From: GCA-002726655 sp046582185
GTDB lineage: Bacteria; Pseudomonadota; Gammaproteobacteria; Pseudomonadales; Azotimanducaceae
NCBI GenBank assembly: GCA_046582185.1
Contig: JAYGEX010000030.1
Location: forward strand, 1-64,000
Reading direction: 5' to 3'
DNA: 64,000 nucleotides
This document shows, in pieces, positions 1-7,548 of the stretch; the first letter of the stretch is position 1, and each line of letters starts with the position of its first letter. Under the pieces are notes generated by a model. That model did no database searches and was not told where the DNA came from. It saw only the letters and a list, made by a program, of their open reading frames with translations. Made by a program: the position numbers and the translations under genes.

Positions 1-18
1 CGTGTGCTCTTCCGATCT
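1..18 (+). other. Residual Illumina adapter at contig end
   Basis: The first 18 bases (CGTGTGCTCTTCCGATCT) match the 3' end of the standard TruSeq read-2 adapter. This is established knowledge of the library chemistry, not biology. The genome sequence starts at about base 19. Confidence 0.93.
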
Positions 19-155
19 ATCTTACGCATCAAGCGACGAATCCGCTTCCGACCTACACAATAGTCTTGGCGATGTAAGTGGCGAGTCATTTGACGGGACC
101 CATACCAGGGCGTTTTCAAATGCTGCTCATCGATGATCCGCATCAACGATAAGTT
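19..155 (-). pseudogene. IS3-family transposase OrfB fragment
   Basis: Read on the minus strand, this stretch encodes part of the N-terminal region of an IS3-family OrfB. Recognisable pieces are IDEQHLKTPWYGSRQMTRH and GRKRIRRLMRK. The catalytic DDE core is not present because the contig ends at base 19. The 5' side is cut exactly where the left end of a second, different insertion sequence begins (base 156). It is a remnant in this window; whether the rest exists beyond the contig end cannot be seen. Confidence 0.8.
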
Positions 156-229
156 TGTAACTATCCCTTATATTAGGCGCATACCGATTTAGAGTTCTCC
201 GGCGTAAACTGTAAGCAAGGAGAACGAGC

Positions 230-496
230 ATGAAAAAGTCCCGTTACACGGAGACCCAAATTATTAAGGTGTTGAAAGAAGTAGAAGCTGGTCGTCAGAT
301 AAAAGATGTCTGCCGTGAGTACAGCATCTCAGATGCCACTTACTACAACTGGAAAAGTAAATATGGGGGCATGGAAGCTTCCGACATTAAGCGACTCAAA
401 TCCTTGGAAGATGAGAACTATCGATTGAAGCAAATGTTTGCTGACCTCAGTCTGGATCACAAGATCCTGAAGGATGTCGTTGAAAAAAAGCTCTAA
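230..496 (+). CDS. IS3-family transposase OrfA
   Basis: This 88-aa DNA-binding subunit has an N-terminal helix-turn-helix of the transposase_8 type (about residues 8-45, ending SDATYYNWKSKYGG) and a leucine-zipper-like C-terminal helix (about 55-88). The ATG is preceded by AAGGAGAACGAGC, a strong ribosome binding site. The 3' end contains a run of seven A followed by G (483-490). This is the classic slippery site for programmed -1 frameshifting in IS3 elements. A shift there joins OrfA to OrfB as OrfAB transposase, ending at 1335. Confidence 0.92.
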   Translation: MKKSRYTETQIIKVLKEVEAGRQIKDVCREYSISDATYYNWKSKYGGMEASDIKRLKSLEDENYRLKQMFADLSLDHKILKDVVEKKL

Positions 497-546
497 AGGC
501 GATTGTTCGCCGCCAGCTAGTTGATTATGTAAGAGAGGAGCACAAC

Positions 547-1335
547 GTGAGCATCAGGCGAGCGTGTCGGATTATTGGTATTAGTGAGTCTGTTTATCGA
601 TATCGCCCTGACACAAAGCGTGACGATGTCGTCATAGGGGCACTTCAACAAGCGGTTGAAAAGTACCCGGCCTATGGTTTTCCAAAGCTGTTCAAAATCT
701 TACGACGCTGGGGTCATCATTTTAATCACAAACGAGTACATCGAGTGTATTGCATGCTCAATCTAAGCAAACGACGCCGGGGAAAAAAGCGATTACCTAA
801 TCGAGATCCAGTGTCGTTACAGGTGCCAGCGGCGATGAACCAATGCTGGTCAATCGACTTTATGAGTGATGCGCTTTGGGAAGGACATCGTTTTAGAACG
901 TTTAACGTGGTCGACGACTTCAATCGAGAAGCCCTGGCAATTGAGGTGGATCTTAACTTGCCATCACCCAGAGTTATTCGGGTATTGGAACGAACCGCAG
1001 CCTGGCGTGGTTATCCAGACAAAATTCGAATGGACAACGGGCCTGAGTTCATCGGACTGGAAATGGCTGGTTGGGCAGAAGAACATGACGTAGAGATGGA
1101 GTTCATCCAACCAGGAAAACCAACCCAAAATTCATATGTAGAAAGATTCAACCGAACCTATCGTGACGAGGTATTGAACATGTATGTGTTTAAGACCCTG
1201 AATGAAGTGCAGGTGATCACGGAACGCTGGCTTAAGGAATACAACGAGGAAAGGCCACATGATTCATTGGAAGACATGACACCTATTGAGTATTTAAGTA
1301 GATATCAAAGTCAGGAAAACTCTAATTGGCAGTGA
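547..1335 (+). CDS. IS3-family transposase OrfB (DDE integrase core)
   Basis: OrfB is shown from a GTG at 547, but its frame is open from base 490, directly after the A7G slippery site in orfA. The natural product is therefore probably the OrfAB fusion made by -1 frameshifting. An HTH_21-like segment precedes the rve integrase core. The DDE triad is visible as D in SIDFMSD, D in MDNGPEF and E in YVERFNRTYRDEV, so the catalytic residues look intact. The element may be active, although the missing target duplication suggests that the locus was rearranged after insertion. Confidence 0.92.
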   Translation: MSIRRACRIIGISESVYRYRPDTKRDDVVIGALQQAVEKYPAYGFPKLFKILRRWGHHFNHKRVHRVYCMLNLSKRRRGKKRLPNRDPVSLQVPAAMNQCWSIDFMSDALWEGHRFRTFNVVDDFNREALAIEVDLNLPSPRVIRVLERTAAWRGYPDKIRMDNGPEFIGLEMAGWAEEHDVEMEFIQPGKPTQNSYVERFNRTYRDEVLNMYVFKTLNEVQVITERWLKEYNEERPHDSLEDMTPIEYLSRYQSQENSNWQ

Positions 1336-1357
1336 ACCTAAAACGGGGGTATTTACA

Positions 1358-1707
1358 AAATCGGCGTGCCTACATCTACAGCGAGCTTAGCCCACATCAT
1401 TAAGGCGATTGTGCATGATAGTTATTTTCAAGCTGGTATTTTTCACTGGGCAGATGAGGGCGAAATCAGCTGGTATGAATTTGCTGTTGAAATCCAGAGA
1501 CCGGGATTGGAACTGGGTCTATTAAGCAAAGAGATTCCCTTGCGCCCGATTCCATCCAGCCAGTATCCGCAAGCAGCAAGGAGGCCACGTTACTCGGTCC
1601 TGGACTCGTCGAAGCTGCTCAAGCTTACAAAGCTTAAACGAACTCCTTGGCAGGAAAATCTAAGACTGATGTTGATGGCTCAACTATCGTTTCCATCAGG
1701 CACGTGA
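1358..1707 (+). pseudogene. rfbD: dTDP-4-dehydrorhamnose reductase, C-terminal remnant
   Basis: The frame starts directly at the right end of the insertion sequence and encodes about 115 residues. They resemble the C-terminal substrate-binding part of RfbD/RmlD: IGVPTSTASLAHIIKAI, then GIFHWADEGEISWYEFA, then a C-terminal region with RPRYSVLD. The NAD(P)-binding Rossmann half is gone. RfbD makes dTDP-L-rhamnose by reducing the 4-keto group, so this copy should be inactive. It runs in the same direction as rfbB about 760 bp downstream, consistent with both coming from one dTDP-rhamnose gene cluster. Confidence 0.85.
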
Positions 1708-1893
1708 CCGCACTGGCAGACGAAAACGACGCTCTTGCACCTGTACACACCGGTAGCGTGAACAGTTATATCCATAGTGCAATTTTCTTCAGCTAGAGGT
1801 TGTGTAGTTGGGCAGTCACGTCAATTGAAGCTTGCAAGGAGGTTTCGGAGCGAGGGGTAGAGTGGTTTCCGTTGCAGCAAAATCTGAATTCAG

Positions 1894-2051
1894 GACGGGA
1901 CTCAGACGGGGCAGCTATCCTCAGGCTGATGGATATTTTTTGAAATCGAAATTGGCGGAGCAGACGGGACTCAGACGGGGCGGCCATCCGTACGCGACCG
2001 CAGGCTGATGGATATTTTTTGAAATCGAAATTGGCGGAGCGGACGGGACTC
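1894..2051 (-). repeat. Partial tandem copies of the tRNA-Asp 3' end and flank
   Basis: Bases 1922-1972 repeat at 2001-2051 with period 79 and about one or two mismatches. Each copy contains the last about 20 bases of tRNA-Asp including CCA, followed by the same flank with a run of A. A third partial copy (1894-1912) equals 1963-1981. Only the copy at 2001-2051 is joined to the full tRNA. The arrangement resembles serial attachment-site scars at a tRNA gene, but could also come from unequal duplication. No integrase is present. The rest of the 1708-2031 gap shows no gene. Confidence 0.8.
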
Positions 2052-2108
2052 GAACCCGCGACCCTCGGCGTGACAGGCCGATATTCTAACCAACTGAACT
2101 ACCGCTCC
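2032..2108 (-). tRNA. tRNA-Asp (anticodon GTC)
   Basis: The minus strand folds as a 77-nt tRNA. The acceptor stem is GGAGCGG/CCGCTCC, the D-loop carries TTCAGTTGGTTAGAA, the anticodon loop is CTGTCAC, the T-arm carries GGTTCGAGTC, and the CCA end is encoded. The GTC anticodon reads aspartate codons. It lies 116 bp downstream of tRNA-Val on the same strand and is probably co-transcribed from the promoter at 2320-2347. Confidence 0.96.
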
Positions 2109-2224
2109 GTTTTGTGACCATCACATGAAATGATGAATCATCACGTCAGTTCGGGACTAAACCCTTTGTCCATCGTGTCAAAGATGGATTCCAACAAAAG
2201 TTGGACTAACGTTTATCAATACTC

Positions 2225-2300
2225 TGGTGGGTGTTGCAGGGGTCGAACCTGCGACCTACGGCTTGTAAGGCCGTCGCTCTCCCAACTGAGCTAAACACCC
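2225..2300 (-). tRNA. tRNA-Val (anticodon TAC)
   Basis: The minus strand folds as a 76-nt tRNA. The acceptor stem is GGGTGTT/AACACCC, the anticodon stem ACGGC/GCCGT encloses loop CTTACAA, the T-arm carries GGTTCGACCC, and CCA is encoded. The TAC anticodon reads valine GTA-type codons. It is the first gene after a strong stable-RNA promoter. Confidence 0.96.
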
Positions 2301-2319
2301 GATATTTCGAGAAGGCGCA

Positions 2320-2347
2320 ATTGTACCTTCAAACCACCGCAAGTCAA
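2320..2347 (-). promoter_or_regulatory. sigma-70 promoter of the tRNA-Val/tRNA-Asp unit
   Basis: On the minus strand, TTGACT and TACAAT are separated by 16 bases. The -10 ends about 20 bases before the tRNA-Val 5' end. It is followed by a GC-rich discriminator (TGCGCC), typical of stringently controlled stable-RNA promoters. Confidence 0.75.
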
Positions 2348-2360
2348 TGTGTAAGCAAAA

Positions 2361-2411
2361 AAAAGGGGGCCAGCTACAATTATAAAAATAAATGTACCTG
2401 GCCCCCCTTTT
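2361..2411. terminator. Bidirectional hairpin between the tRNAs and rfbB
   Basis: GGGGGCCAG (2365-2373) pairs with CTGGCCCCC (2398-2406) around an AT-rich loop of 24 bases. The hairpin is flanked by A8 on one side and T4 on the other, so it can act as a Rho-independent terminator in either direction. On the minus strand it would shield the tRNA promoter from antisense readthrough out of rfbB. Confidence 0.6.
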
Positions 2412-2465
2412 ATTCTGAATACGATCTCTGGATTCGTAAGTCTTTGAAGGTCATGGATATTTTCC

Positions 2466-3506
2466 ATGAATTTTCTCATTACCGGCGGCGCCGGCTTTAT
2501 CGGCTCTGCGCTTGTCAGATACTTAATTGACGAGACGGACCACAAGGTCCTTAATCTGGACAAGTTGACCTATGCCGGTAATCTATCTTCCCTGGCGTCT
2601 ATCGAATCTAGTTCCAGATATCAATTTCTTGAGCTGGATATATGTGACGCAGACGGAGTGAAAACGGCGTTTGAGAACTTCAAGCCAGACAAAGTTATTC
2701 ACCTTGCAGCAGAAAGCCATGTGGACCGATCAGTTGATGCACCGGGAGAGTTCATTCAAACCAATGTTATTGGTACTTTTACCTTGCTCCAGGCAGCGTT
2801 GGACTATTGGCGCGAAGCGAGTCCTGAAAAATTTATGTTTCATCATGTTTCCACCGATGAAGTATATGGCTCACTCGGTAAAGAAGGGCTATTTCAGGAG
2901 ATAACACCCTATAGCCCTAACTCCCTTTACTCAGCGAGCAAGGCCGCCTCGGATCACCTCGTTCGCGCCTGGCATGAAACATTTGGCCTACCGACTCTTG
3001 TGACAAATTGCTCCAATAATTACGGGCCGTTCCAATTTCCAGAAAAACTTATTCCGCTTGTAACGCTCAATGCCCTTGAAGGCAAACCCCTTCCAATCTA
3101 TGGGAAGGGCGATCAGATCAGGGATTGGTTATATGTTGATGACCACGTTCGCGCGCTCTATGTTGCTGCAACAAAAGGGAAGGCGGGTGAAACCTATAAC
3201 ATCGGTGGCAATGAAGAGAGAATGAATATTCGCATTGTAGAAACGATTTGTAGTGTACTTAGCGCTCAAATTAATGAACGTACCGAGGAAGACCTGCTGA
3301 GTCTGATTGAACACGTTAAAGATCGGCCCGGTCACGACCAGCGATATGCGATCGATGCCAGCAAGATTAAACGAGAATTGGGTTGGTCGCCTGAAGAAAC
3401 ATTTGAGTCGGGCATTGAGAAAACGATCCAATGGTATCTGGAGAACCCTGAATGGTGCGAACAGATCAGTCAGGAAAAATATAATAGAGAGCGTTTGGGA
3501 AACTAG
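2466..3506 (+). CDS. rfbB: dTDP-glucose 4,6-dehydratase
   Basis: The 346-aa cytosolic enzyme converts dTDP-D-glucose to dTDP-4-keto-6-deoxy-D-glucose, the second step of dTDP-L-rhamnose synthesis. The N-terminal Rossmann motif is TGGAGFIGSAL (residues 6-16). The short-chain dehydrogenase catalytic region shows STDEVYG and YSASKAASDHL (Tyr-x3-Lys). The sugar-binding region contains NNYGPFQFPEKLIPL and GDQIRDWLYVDDH. The length is normal for the family. A damaged rfbD lies upstream across the tRNA pair; rfbA and rfbC are not in the window. The pathway therefore needs genes elsewhere, or is broken. Confidence 0.95.
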   Translation: MNFLITGGAGFIGSALVRYLIDETDHKVLNLDKLTYAGNLSSLASIESSSRYQFLELDICDADGVKTAFENFKPDKVIHLAAESHVDRSVDAPGEFIQTNVIGTFTLLQAALDYWREASPEKFMFHHVSTDEVYGSLGKEGLFQEITPYSPNSLYSASKAASDHLVRAWHETFGLPTLVTNCSNNYGPFQFPEKLIPLVTLNALEGKPLPIYGKGDQIRDWLYVDDHVRALYVAATKGKAGETYNIGGNEERMNIRIVETICSVLSAQINERTEEDLLSLIEHVKDRPGHDQRYAIDASKIKRELGWSPEETFESGIEKTIQWYLENPEWCEQISQEKYNRERLGN

Positions 3507-3548
3507 ATAAGCCTGGGGTTGGAATCTGGATAACTTAGAAGCAAGCCC

Positions 3549-5270
3549 TCACAAATCCCCAAGCAGCGCTCTCCTCAAAACCGCCCTCTGATCAGGCGTT
3601 AAATCCGTCTTCTCCCGAAACAAGTCATTCTCCCAAAACATCGGGTTCAGGCCATCAGGGCATTCATCTGCATCTGCCTGGCCAAGAGGCGGGAGGTCAT
3701 GGTCAGCTTTGATGCACTCAACCGTATCTACCAGGATGTCGTGAGATGTAAATTCAGATTCCGTGGTATGGAACAGACCCATCAGGTGGTTCATTTCATG
3801 AAGGGTAAATTCGGCTGTGGTGCGGCGATGGATATTTGTATTGAGGTTTTCAGTCGCTGTGCCGCTGACCAATACGCCATTGTATTCGGTGACGATTCCC
3901 AATGAACCAGGGATGCCTCCTGCGATCCCCAGTAGACCAGCGCCACCAGGGACGGAAAAGCCTTCAATGAAAAAGACATTAATCTTGTCCGGGTCGCCCA
4001 TGCGAACGAGGTCGACCGTATCCGCGTCTTGAAAGTCGCTGGAGACTTCAGTGAACCTGAATTCATCGATGATGATGAGCGGGTCGATCGCCAGTTCTAT
4101 ATTGTTCCGGTCCGCCATTTCGGAGAGCGTATTTAGTATTTCCTCGAAAACAGCAGGTGACTGCAGCCCCGTCAGAAATGGCTTTACAGCCAATCTAATT
4201 CTCGATTCTGGATCAGGTATTTCCCCGATTCTTTGAGCAATTTGAAGTCGATATGAAGCGAGGTCTACCTGACTGATGTTTGATGCCATTGTGCCGAGCC
4301 GCATTGACCATGTCCCGACGGTTGCTTCAATGCCCGGTCTTTTCGGAACCTGAATTGTGCACAGACCGAGGTCGCAGAAGATGCTTTCCAAATTAGCCAG
4401 TACAATGCCTTGCGGGTCTTTGACGTCAATGATGATGAGGGAAGTCAACAGAAGCACACTTGGACCTGTCAGGGAAACGACGAATGAAACTGTATCATTT
4501 CCTATTTCGAATTCGATCGGCGCGGATACCTGGATCAACTGATCAAATTCGGCGCTATTCTCGGTGCTGTAAGCCGTCGTCGGAATAGTCATATCCGTGA
4601 CGATCAGGGTGCTTTTCCCAATGGCCAGGACATTAACGGTAACCGCCGCGATATTGGATAGTGCGCCGGATGAGTCAACGGCTTGATAAGTAAACGAATC
4701 TTGACCGGTAAATCCTGCATTGGGTTGGTAAGAGACAATTCCCGCGGGTGATACGGCGATGGAGCCATTAACAGGCCCACCAAGCAACTGAATCGTTAAC
4801 GAAGTATTGTCATCATCAACGTCTGTATCGTTTTCAATAACTAAGAGATCAACCGACGTATCCATTAAAATGGAAATGGCATCATCTGCAGCGACAGGCG
4901 CATCATTAACAGCATTAATCGTTAGAATGAGTGTTGCAGTATTGTCCCCGGAGTTGTTGTTGCTCTCAACGGTATATCGAAGCGAATCAGTGCCCGAGAA
5001 ATTGCTCTTTGGCGAGTATGTGACGACGCCATTATTAATAGTGGCGGTCCCGCTGGCAGGCGTAAGTATAATAGCCGCACTCGAAGGTGTTACATTCGTA
5101 TCATTAGACGTGACGTTTATCTGTACGGATGAATCTTCATTTACTGTGGCGGCATCATTGAGCGCAGATGAGGTTGTAGTGGGTGGCGGCGGGGCGCTGC
5201 TTCCTCCGCTTCCACCACCACATGCACCCAGGGTCATGAGTGTACAAATCAGAATACAGGATCGAATCAA
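3549..5270 (-). CDS. Secreted lipoprotein with cadherin-like repeats and a metzincin-type zinc protease site
   Basis: The 573-aa protein starts with a lipoprotein signal (LGAC lipobox, Cys at about residue 17) and a Ser/Gly/Pro/Thr-rich linker. Two Big_9/cadherin-like domains of the kind common in marine surface proteins follow, with signatures NDTNVTPSS, GTDSLRYTV, ENDTDVDDD and GQDSFTYQAVD (about residues 35-215). The C-terminal part has a metzincin zinc motif HEMNHLMGLFH (residues 491-501) and a later NPM that could be the Met-turn. The spacing of D and C residues after the motif recalls the M43 pappalysin group, but that is a guess. The substrate is unknown. It is monocistronic and convergent with rfbB. 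Confidence 0.72.
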   Translation of the reverse strand: MIRSCILICTLMTLGACGGGSGGSSAPPPPTTTSSALNDAATVNEDSSVQINVTSNDTNVTPSSAAIILTPASGTATINNGVVTYSPKSNFSGTDSLRYTVESNNNSGDNTATLILTINAVNDAPVAADDAISILMDTSVDLLVIENDTDVDDDNTSLTIQLLGGPVNGSIAVSPAGIVSYQPNAGFTGQDSFTYQAVDSSGALSNIAAVTVNVLAIGKSTLIVTDMTIPTTAYSTENSAEFDQLIQVSAPIEFEIGNDTVSFVVSLTGPSVLLLTSLIIIDVKDPQGIVLANLESIFCDLGLCTIQVPKRPGIEATVGTWSMRLGTMASNISQVDLASYRLQIAQRIGEIPDPESRIRLAVKPFLTGLQSPAVFEEILNTLSEMADRNNIELAIDPLIIIDEFRFTEVSSDFQDADTVDLVRMGDPDKINVFFIEGFSVPGGAGLLGIAGGIPGSLGIVTEYNGVLVSGTATENLNTNIHRRTTAEFTLHEMNHLMGLFHTTESEFTSHDILVDTVECIKADHDLPPLGQADADECPDGLNPMFWENDLFREKTDLTPDQRAVLRRALLGDL

Positions 5271-5387
5271 GCAACGAGCCTCTTTTGGAAAGCCATTGGA
5301 ATGGGCGTTTTAACAATCGCATTTGCTGCGATTATAACAAAGCGATTGTAAATCGTACATGAGCCAGAAAGTTCTATCCCACAACTT

Positions 5388-6362
5388 GTGAGGGTGTCGA
5401 CAAATCTCTCAATTTTTATGCTCGATGTGTTACATCAAGGACTTGGAAATAAACACTACAAGCTGATTCCGAATCTGGAATATGCGAGGGATGTCGGTTT
5501 TGCGACCGTTGTGAGTTTTGGCGGTGCCTGGTCCAATCACATCCATACTCTGGCTAAAACCGGTGCGGATTATGGGCTGAAAACCATTGGTATTATTCGC
5601 GGCGAAAAGCCCGCAAAGCTCTCTGCTTGCCTGGCCGATGCCGCTCGCTGGGGAATGCAGCTGGAGTTCGTCTCGCGTTCTGAATATCGTGAGAAAGGCA
5701 GCGACCGTTTGATGAGCTATCTTAATGCGAAGTACGGTCATTGCTATCTTGTGCCGGAGGGCGGTAGTAATGCCCTGGCGATCAGAGCTTGCGCTCAAAT
5801 AGTAAGTGATCTGAATCGATATCAGAGCGACTATGATTTGCTGGTTCTTCCAGTGGGCACTGGTGGAACTATGGCGGGCATAGTTACCGGGCTGGCAGGA
5901 AATGTTGATGCCCCGGGAGCATCTGTATTAGGAATATCTGTGTTAAAAGGTGCGGATTTCCTGAATTCTGATGTGGAAGCGTTTCTTTCAGATGCTGGGT
6001 GTCCCGAAAATACAAATGCTGGGTGTCCTGAAGTTAACTGCGAAGTTAACTCAAATTCTGGCTGTCCCGAAGTTACTGCAAATCTGGGCTGTCCCGAAAT
6101 TAGCCCGCAAAATCGCGAGCGGAGAAACTGGTCGATCAATCTGGATTTCCACTGTGGCGGTTATGCAAAATGTCCTGACTACCTGAAGGAATTCATTCTG
6201 GGATTTGAATCGGAGCACGGTATTTCACTGGATCCTGTTTATACCGGAAAGATGATGCTGGCCATTCAGACGCTAAGGCAAAGAGGTGAAATCTCAGAGC
6301 AGGCCCGAGTTGTCGCTATTCATACTGGTGGCTCGCAAGGCCGCAGGGGCTTTGATTTCTGA
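5388..6362 (+). CDS. D-cysteine desulfhydrase / ACC deaminase family PLP enzyme
   Basis: This family of PLP enzymes deaminates D-cysteine or 1-aminocyclopropane-1-carboxylate; which substrate applies cannot be told here. The PLP lysine is in GNKHYKL (Lys22 from the GTG used). GGSNALAIRA and PVGTGGTMAGI are phosphate- and cofactor-binding loops, and LDPVYTGKMM and IHTGGSQG are conserved C-terminal motifs. Residues about 201-243 form an unusual insert with four GCPE repeats. Family-like sequence (EPESSIPQLV) continues in frame upstream of the GTG, but no ATG/GTG/TTG is found before a stop at 5349. An ATG at 5359 is out of frame by one base, so a small indel near the start is possible. It converges on cysE. 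Confidence 0.8.
   Translation: MRVSTNLSIFMLDVLHQGLGNKHYKLIPNLEYARDVGFATVVSFGGAWSNHIHTLAKTGADYGLKTIGIIRGEKPAKLSACLADAARWGMQLEFVSRSEYREKGSDRLMSYLNAKYGHCYLVPEGGSNALAIRACAQIVSDLNRYQSDYDLLVLPVGTGGTMAGIVTGLAGNVDAPGASVLGISVLKGADFLNSDVEAFLSDAGCPENTNAGCPEVNCEVNSNSGCPEVTANLGCPEISPQNRERRNWSINLDFHCGGYAKCPDYLKEFILGFESEHGISLDPVYTGKMMLAIQTLRQRGEISEQARVVAIHTGGSQGRRGFDF
5991..6110 (+). repeat. In-frame GCPE-coding repeat insert
   Basis: Four imperfect copies of a unit coding GCPE begin at 5997, 6021, 6060 and 6087. A 12-bp tandem duplication (GAAGTTAACTGC, then GAAGTTAACTCA) lies between the second and third. The insert sits in frame inside the desulfhydrase gene, where relatives normally pass directly to the (N)W-x-L-D-x-H segment. 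Confidence 0.85.
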
Positions 6363-6424
6363 ACTCAGCGTCAATCAGGTTCAGAAACCAGAATCAGAAA
6401 CCAGAGAAGCAATCACTCAAAGCC

Positions 6425-7264
6425 TTAGATGCACTTATCGACATCCAATGCCGGTGAATCTCCGCTCGGCCTACTGATAATCTTTGCTGGAACCCCGGCA
6501 ACGGTGACATTGGGTGGAACATCTTTCATCACAACACTGCCCGCGCCCACCTTGGCGCCTTCGCCAATCTCAATATTACCGATGATGGAGGCACTGGCCC
6601 CTAGTATCACGCCTTTGCGTATCTTGGGATGGCGGTCGCCAGATTCTTTCCCGGTGCCGCCGAGGGTAACGCCATGAAGTATTGAAACATCGTCTTCAAT
6701 CACGGCCGTTTCGCCCACTACTAGTCCTGTGGCATGGTCAAACATAATGCCGCAACCGATTTGCGCCGCAGGGTGGATATCCACGCCAAAGATTGAACTC
6801 ATCTGGTTCTGAAAATAGAAAGCCAGGCTATGTCGGGATTGCTTCCACAGCCAGTGAGAGACTCGATACGCCTGGAGTGCGTGGAATCCCTTGTAAAACA
6901 ACATAGGCGTGGAATAGCTGTTGCAGGCCGGGTCACGTGTTCGTGTAGCCTTGATGTCTATTTCGGCTGCATAGACGATAGTAGGGTCTGCCCGGTAGGC
7001 TTCTTCAATGATCTCGCGGATGGCCATGCTTGAAACCACAGGGCTGTCCAGTTTGCTTGCCAGCAGGAAGCTTAATGCGTCTTCCAGGGTCTCATGATTG
7101 AGAATTGTGGCATGGAAGAACGTGGACATAATGGGTTCGAAATCCGCTCGGGCGTGAACTTCTCGGCGCATCGCCTGCCAGAGTGAGCCGGCGGCGGCAA
7201 TATCCGCTGTCTTGCTCTCTTCTGCGAGTTCGGCTTGATGGCGTTGCTTAATATTAGTACTCAT
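6425..7264 (-). CDS. cysE: Serine O-acetyltransferase
   Basis: The 279-aa enzyme acetylates L-serine with acetyl-CoA, the committed step of cysteine synthesis in the cytosol. The N-terminal helical SATase domain (about residues 28-140, including ILNHETLEDALSFLL and DPACNSYSTPMLFYKG) precedes a left-handed beta-helix of hexapeptide repeats (about 150-250). The active-site region carries DIHPAAQIG, FDHATGLVVGETAVI and LHGVTLGGTGK. The length and C-terminal tail fit CysE of the E. coli type, which is feedback-inhibited by cysteine. It is convergent with the neighbouring cysteine-related PLP enzyme (62 bp apart), so cysteine synthesis and breakdown genes are side by side. Confidence 0.94.
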   Translation of the reverse strand: MSTNIKQRHQAELAEESKTADIAAAGSLWQAMRREVHARADFEPIMSTFFHATILNHETLEDALSFLLASKLDSPVVSSMAIREIIEEAYRADPTIVYAAEIDIKATRTRDPACNSYSTPMLFYKGFHALQAYRVSHWLWKQSRHSLAFYFQNQMSSIFGVDIHPAAQIGCGIMFDHATGLVVGETAVIEDDVSILHGVTLGGTGKESGDRHPKIRKGVILGASASIIGNIEIGEGAKVGAGSVVMKDVPPNVTVAGVPAKIISRPSGDSPALDVDKCI

Positions 7265-7548
7265 TACAATTCTGGCCTGGAAAATAGAGACTATTTTGTT
7301 CGTTTAACGATAAAGAGATCATTCTGACTCTAAATCAAACAAATACAAGGGTTTAATCATTCCTCTATGGAATAATTACTATGGTGGATGTCGCATCATC
7401 CCGCATCAACTGGGCTGATTTCATCATTGTAAAGCTGGCCGATCTGACATTTAATGCCGAGTTCTTAAGTTTTAATATTTAAGTGTTCTGATAATGAGAG
7501 TTTCAGATGTTATTAACAGTAGCCCCTTGAGAAGTATAGATAAGTTCA

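Larger units (their letters stand above)
156..1357 (+). mobile_element. Complete IS3-family insertion sequence, about 1.2 kb
   Basis: The element is bounded by imperfect terminal inverted repeats. The left end starts TGTAACTATCCC at 156. The right end, read on the minus strand from 1357, starts TGTAAATACCCC, and both share a TTAGG block further in. It contains orfA and orfB in the usual overlapping-frame arrangement. Protein features resemble the IS51/IS407-type branch of IS3, a tentative subgroup call. No 3- or 4-bp target duplication is visible: the left flank ends AGTT and the right flank begins AAAT. The left flank is a different IS3 transposase and the right flank is rfbD, so the element probably sits at a deletion or rearrangement junction. 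Confidence 0.88.

Noticed and set aside
4807..5313. 168-aa plus-strand frame antisense to the metzincin lipoprotein
   Set aside because: It mirrors the repeat-rich gene on the other strand and shows no domain of its own.
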